8,558 nt of DNA from QHYU01 sp041493955 (lineage in GTDB: Bacteria > Acidobacteriota > Terriglobia > Acidiferrales > UBA7541), in the NCBI GenBank assembly GCA_041493955.1, contig JBGPZW010000141.1, positions 1 to 8,558 on the forward strand, written 5' to 3'. Both the position numbers and the translations under genes were made by a program. The notes beneath the pieces are model-generated. The model was not told the origin of the DNA. It did not search any database and saw only the letters and a program-made list of their open reading frames with translations. Shown here in pieces: positions 5,724 to 8,558 of this stretch; position 1 is the first letter of the stretch, and the number at the start of each line of letters is the position of its first letter.

Positions 5724-6875
5724 ATGCGCATTCTCGTCGTGGGGTATGGACGGTTGGGCGCCCAGGTCGTCAAGCACCTGGACACGCGCAGCCACGAAAT
5801 CGTGGTCATCGACAAGGAGCGCACCCAGCTCCAGCAGCACGGCCTCGATCCCGCCGTCAAATTCGTCTCCGGCAACGCTATTGACCCCGACGTGTTGCGC
5901 GAAGCCGGCGCGGAGGGCGCCGCCGCGCTGTTCGCCCTTTCCCGCGATGAGAACACCAACCTGATGGTGGCGCAGGTGGCGCGCCTGGTCTTCCACATCC
6001 CGAAAGTCATGGCCGTGGTATATGACCCCGCGCGAGAGCCCAGCTACCGCGCCGCCGGCATTGAGACCATGGCCCTGACCGTCGCCGGGGCGGAATTCAT
6101 TGTCGGCCAGCTCATGCAAAGTCCGCCGCCGGAGTTCTCCGAGGTCTGGAAGCGCGTCCACGGCCACGCCGCTGAGTCTCCGGCCCCGCCGGTGCGCGGC
6201 GAAGCCGCCGGGCCGATCTACGTGATCGTCGTGGGCGGCGGGCGGGTGGGCTATTTCCTGACGCGCGCGCTGCTCGAAAACAACATCGAGGTGACCATCA
6301 TCGAGTCCAACCAGGAGATCTTCGATCTGGTTTCTCATCAGGTGGATTGCCCGGTCATCCTCGGCGACGGTTCTTCGACCGCGGTGCTGGAGCGCGCCGG
6401 GGCCAATCGCGCCAGCGTCTTCGTGGCTGTCACCAATCACGATCACGACAACCTGATCGCCTGTCAGCTTGCCAAGCAGCAGTTCGGCGTGCCGAAGACG
6501 ATTGCGCGCGTCAAGAATCCCCAGAATGAAGCCGTCATGCAGTTGCTCGGCGTGGACATCACGGTGAGCTCCACCAGCATCATCGCCAGCGTGATTCAGA
6601 GCGAACTGCCGCAGGCGCGCATTCGCCAGGTGCTGGACCTCCACACTGGGCAGCTCGAACTCATGGAATACCGCTTGGACGCGAACTCGCCCGTGGTCGG
6701 CAAGCGGCTGCGGGAGATGACTTTCCCGGCGGCGTGCAACATCGTCGCGGTGTTTCACGACGGCGATGCCGTGGTGCCCCGCGGCGACACCAGCTTTCAG
6801 GCCGGCGACCTCGTCCTCGCGCTGGTCAAACTTTCGAGCGAGCCGGAAACTCGCAAGATCCTCCTCGGCGAGTAA
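5724..6875 (+). CDS. trkA: Trk potassium uptake regulatory protein TrkA-like (two RCK_N domains, one TrkA_C)
   Basis: A 383-residue cytoplasmic RCK protein that would gate a TrkH/KtrB-type potassium channel in response to bound NAD(H), ATP/ADP or similar nucleotides. The first Rossmann RCK_N domain (about 1-118) has GYGRLG at 7-12 and D30 ending beta-2. A Pro/Ala linker (about 148-163) joins it to a second RCK_N (about 164-283) with GGGRVG at 171-176 and E194. One TrkA_C domain (about 300-372; VVGKRLREMTFPAACNIVAV, FQAGDLVLALV) ends the protein. E. coli TrkA is longer (458 residues) and alternates N-C-N-C; here the first C domain is missing. ATG 5724 follows the pepA stop by 25 bases with only a weak AGAGA-like ribosome site. 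No membrane partner is in the window. Confidence 0.88.
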   Translation: MRILVVGYGRLGAQVVKHLDTRSHEIVVIDKERTQLQQHGLDPAVKFVSGNAIDPDVLREAGAEGAAALFALSRDENTNLMVAQVARLVFHIPKVMAVVYDPAREPSYRAAGIETMALTVAGAEFIVGQLMQSPPPEFSEVWKRVHGHAAESPAPPVRGEAAGPIYVIVVGGGRVGYFLTRALLENNIEVTIIESNQEIFDLVSHQVDCPVILGDGSSTAVLERAGANRASVFVAVTNHDHDNLIACQLAKQQFGVPKTIARVKNPQNEAVMQLLGVDITVSSTSIIASVIQSELPQARIRQVLDLHTGQLELMEYRLDANSPVVGKRLREMTFPAACNIVAVFHDGDAVVPRGDTSFQAGDLVLALVKLSSEPETRKILLGE

Positions 6876-6906
6876 TCCTCCCCTTCAGGCCGCTTCTTTG
6901 GTTGCT

Positions 6907-6959
6907 TAGGTCCCCACGCCGATCAAGTGTTGTTCCCAAATCGACGCCTGGGGTCCCTA
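6907..6959 (+). terminator. imperfect hairpin between converging trkA and argS, possible weak terminator
   Basis: TAGG (6907-6910) pairs with CCTA (6956-6959), CCCCA (6912-6916) with TGGGG (6949-6953), and further in GC (6918-6919) with GC (6946-6947) and CGAT (6920-6923) with ATCG (6940-6943). That gives about 15 pairs with small interruptions around a 16-base loop. On the plus strand CATCTTTT follows closely, so it could be a weak terminator for smpB-pepA-trkA. The right arm includes the argS stop codon. A dispersed-repeat origin is equally possible. Confidence 0.3.
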
Positions 6960-8558
6960 CATCTTTTCGGGCGATTCGATGCCCAGCAGTTGTAGGGCGA
7001 GGACAAGCTGGCGTTCAATCGCCGAGGTCAGCTCAAGGAGGAAGGCTTTCTTACCGGGGTCTTCCTCCGAGAGGATGTGGTGCTTGTGGTAAAAGTTGTT
7101 GAAGGCCTGCGCGAGCTGGAAGGCATACTTGGCGATGAAAGCGGGTTCCTGAGCGCCAAGCGCCGCCTCCACCTGGGTGCCCAGCGAGCCTGCGAGCAGT
7201 GTCAGCTCCCAGAGGTCGGCGCCCTCCGGCGAGGCCAATAGCTGAGCAAGCTTCTCGGGGCCGGCAGGCTGCTGCTTTTCGAGTGAAAACCCCGGCTGCT
7301 GCTCGCGCAGTTTGCGGAAGATGTTGCGCGCGCGGACAACGGCATACTGGCAATAGGGACCGGTTTCGCCCTCGAAGCTCAGGGCGTCCTTGAAATCGAA
7401 GGCGATGACCGTCGAGCGCGTGTACTTCAGCAGGAAATAGCGCAGCGCGCCTACGGCGATGATGTGCGCGATGTCCTCGCGTTCGGCCTCGGGCGACTGC
7501 GGATGGCGCGGGTCCACCTCCGCGCGGGCAGCGGCCTCCAGGCGGTCTAGCAGGTCGTCGGCCTTGACGCCCAGGCCCTTGCGGCCGCTCACCTCGACGT
7601 GGCTCCGCTTGGCGTCGTCTGGAGAAAGTTCGTAGCCCATCTCCGCCGCGCAGCGCGGCGTGAGTGCCACGACTTCGTAGCTGAAATGAACTGACCGGTC
7701 GGCTTGCGAAGTGAAGCCCAGCGCGCGCAGGCCGGCGACCACCACGGTCTGCAGGTTGGACTGACGCGAGTCAATGACGTTGTAAACCTGATCGGCCTTG
7801 CCGAACGCGGGCGCGCCGCTCTCGCCCCCCTCGGCCGAGGTCACCCAGACGGTGTGCCCGCGCGGGTGAGTGTGGAATCGCCGGTAGTGGAAATCGCGGC
7901 CCAGCAGGCCGAATTTCCAAAGCTGGTAGGCGATGTCCTTTCCGACATAGGTGACCGTGCCGTTGGAACGCACGATGATCTTCACGTCCTCGTTCCCGGA
8001 ATCCTCGTCCGCTCCGGAAGCGTCTTTCGAGCCCTCCGCCGCGGCAGACATCTGCATCACCCAGCAGCCGGCGTTCTTGCCCGTAGTGGCCAGGCGAATT
8101 GTGCCGCGCTGCTTCAATTGTTTGAAGGCGGCGTCCCAGAATTTCAGGCGTAGGATCTCGCTTTCGCGCGGCAACAGGTCATATTCGACGCTCAGGCGCT
8201 CCATTGTGCGCAGGTGGCACCGCACTATCGCGGTGGATACGAGCTCAGCGATCTCGGCTGTGGTCCCGCGCCCTTCTTCGATGGCCTTTAGGGTCTCTCC
8301 GCGCAGGGCTTCCCGGCCGGGATCTTCGGCATAGAACTGTGTGACCCGCGCATAGAGATCCCAGCAGTGATAGTCGAATCGTGGTTGAGCGGCGAGCCCC
8401 CGCACGTCCGCCGCAGTCCTCTTCTCCATGTGCACGAAACCCACGACAACGTCTGCGACCTGTACGCCCGTGTTGTCAATGTAGTTCTGCACCTCGACGC
8501 GGTGCCCGGCGTGCCTCAGCAGGCGCACGAAGGTGTCGCCCAGCGCGGCGTTGCGCAG
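6957..8558 (-). CDS. argS: arginyl-tRNA synthetase (N-terminus cut off by the window end)
   Basis: 533 residues of a class I synthetase that charges tRNA-Arg with arginine. The fragment opens with LRNAALGDTFVRLL, the sequence directly after the HIGH motif in ArgS, so roughly the first 120-160 residues lie outside. Next come VEVQNYIDNTGVQVADVV, a catalytic core with RSNGTVTYVGKDIAYQLWKF (about 197-216), VIDSRQSNLQ (about 261-270) where many ArgS have a GxDHxG motif, and VSGRKGLGVKADDLL (about 322-336), a degenerate KMSKS-loop equivalent. FEGETGPYCQYAVVRARNI (about 395-413) leads to the all-helical DALR anticodon-binding domain (about 440-533). An acidic, Ser/Gly-rich insert occupies about 171-190. 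The stop TAG is at 6957-6959. It converges on trkA with 81 bases between. Confidence 0.96.
   Translation of the reverse strand: MRNAALGDTFVRLLRHAGHRVEVQNYIDNTGVQVADVVVGFVHMEKRTAADVRGLAAQPRFDYHCWDLYARVTQFYAEDPGREALRGETLKAIEEGRGTTAEIAELVSTAIVRCHLRTMERLSVEYDLLPRESEILRLKFWDAAFKQLKQRGTIRLATTGKNAGCWVMQMSAAAEGSKDASGADEDSGNEDVKIIVRSNGTVTYVGKDIAYQLWKFGLLGRDFHYRRFHTHPRGHTVWVTSAEGGESGAPAFGKADQVYNVIDSRQSNLQTVVVAGLRALGFTSQADRSVHFSYEVVALTPRCAAEMGYELSPDDAKRSHVEVSGRKGLGVKADDLLDRLEAAARAEVDPRHPQSPEAEREDIAHIIAVGALRYFLLKYTRSTVIAFDFKDALSFEGETGPYCQYAVVRARNIFRKLREQQPGFSLEKQQPAGPEKLAQLLASPEGADLWELTLLAGSLGTQVEAALGAQEPAFIAKYAFQLAQAFNNFYHKHHILSEEDPGKKAFLLELTSAIERQLVLALQLLGIESPEKM

Noticed and set aside
4646..6010. Long minus-strand open frame opposite pepA and the start of trkA
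   Set aside because: It spans two well-supported genes on the other strand, has no family likeness, and is explained by high GC content.
5688..6758. Minus-strand open frame of 356 codons opposite trkA
   Set aside because: It is fully antisense to trkA, and its His/Asp-rich sequence matches no known fold.

Overview
The window looks like chromosomal DNA from a GC-rich, diderm bacterium, most likely an Acidobacteriota member. This is an inference from protein character: a lipidated TPR-secretin with a cohesin-like tail, paired GspG-like pseudopilins ending in a DGTxYSxW-type tail, and an ArgS of the VIDSRQS type. No database search was possible. I see no insertion sequence, phage gene, CRISPR array or toxin-antitoxin pair. 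Most genes are housekeeping; the less ordinary parts are the secretin operon and the intergenic DNA.

Left part (1-3577), all on the minus strand. The window opens inside an initiator tRNA-fMet gene whose 3' end is cut off. About 300 bases without a gene follow, containing two hairpins, one of which resembles a dispersed repeat. Then comes a tight three-gene operon: a lipoprotein secretin (TPR, secretin, cohesin-like domain), a pseudopilin, and a second GspG-like pseudopilin. Together these encode an outer-membrane channel and pilin-like subunits of a type II secretion or type IV pilus-like machine. No ATPase, platform protein or prepilin peptidase is present, so those must lie elsewhere.

Middle (3578-3685). 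The divergent intergenic region holds a perfect 9-bp inverted repeat. Each arm carries the hexamer TTGCCT, correctly placed to be the -35 box of a promoter firing outward, one towards the secretin operon and one towards smpB. The smpB promoter, if real, would start transcription almost on the GTG start codon, giving a leaderless mRNA.

Right part (3686-8558). On the plus strand smpB (tmRNA partner), pepA (M17 leucyl aminopeptidase) and trkA (potassium uptake regulator) are closely spaced and probably co-transcribed. SmpB directs tagged, incomplete proteins to degradation and an aminopeptidase recycles peptides, so the pairing makes sense, though it is not proof of a shared pathway. Converging from the right is argS (arginyl-tRNA synthetase), cut by the window end just after its HIGH motif. 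An imperfect hairpin between trkA and argS overlaps the argS stop codon and may end transcription of the plus-strand operon.
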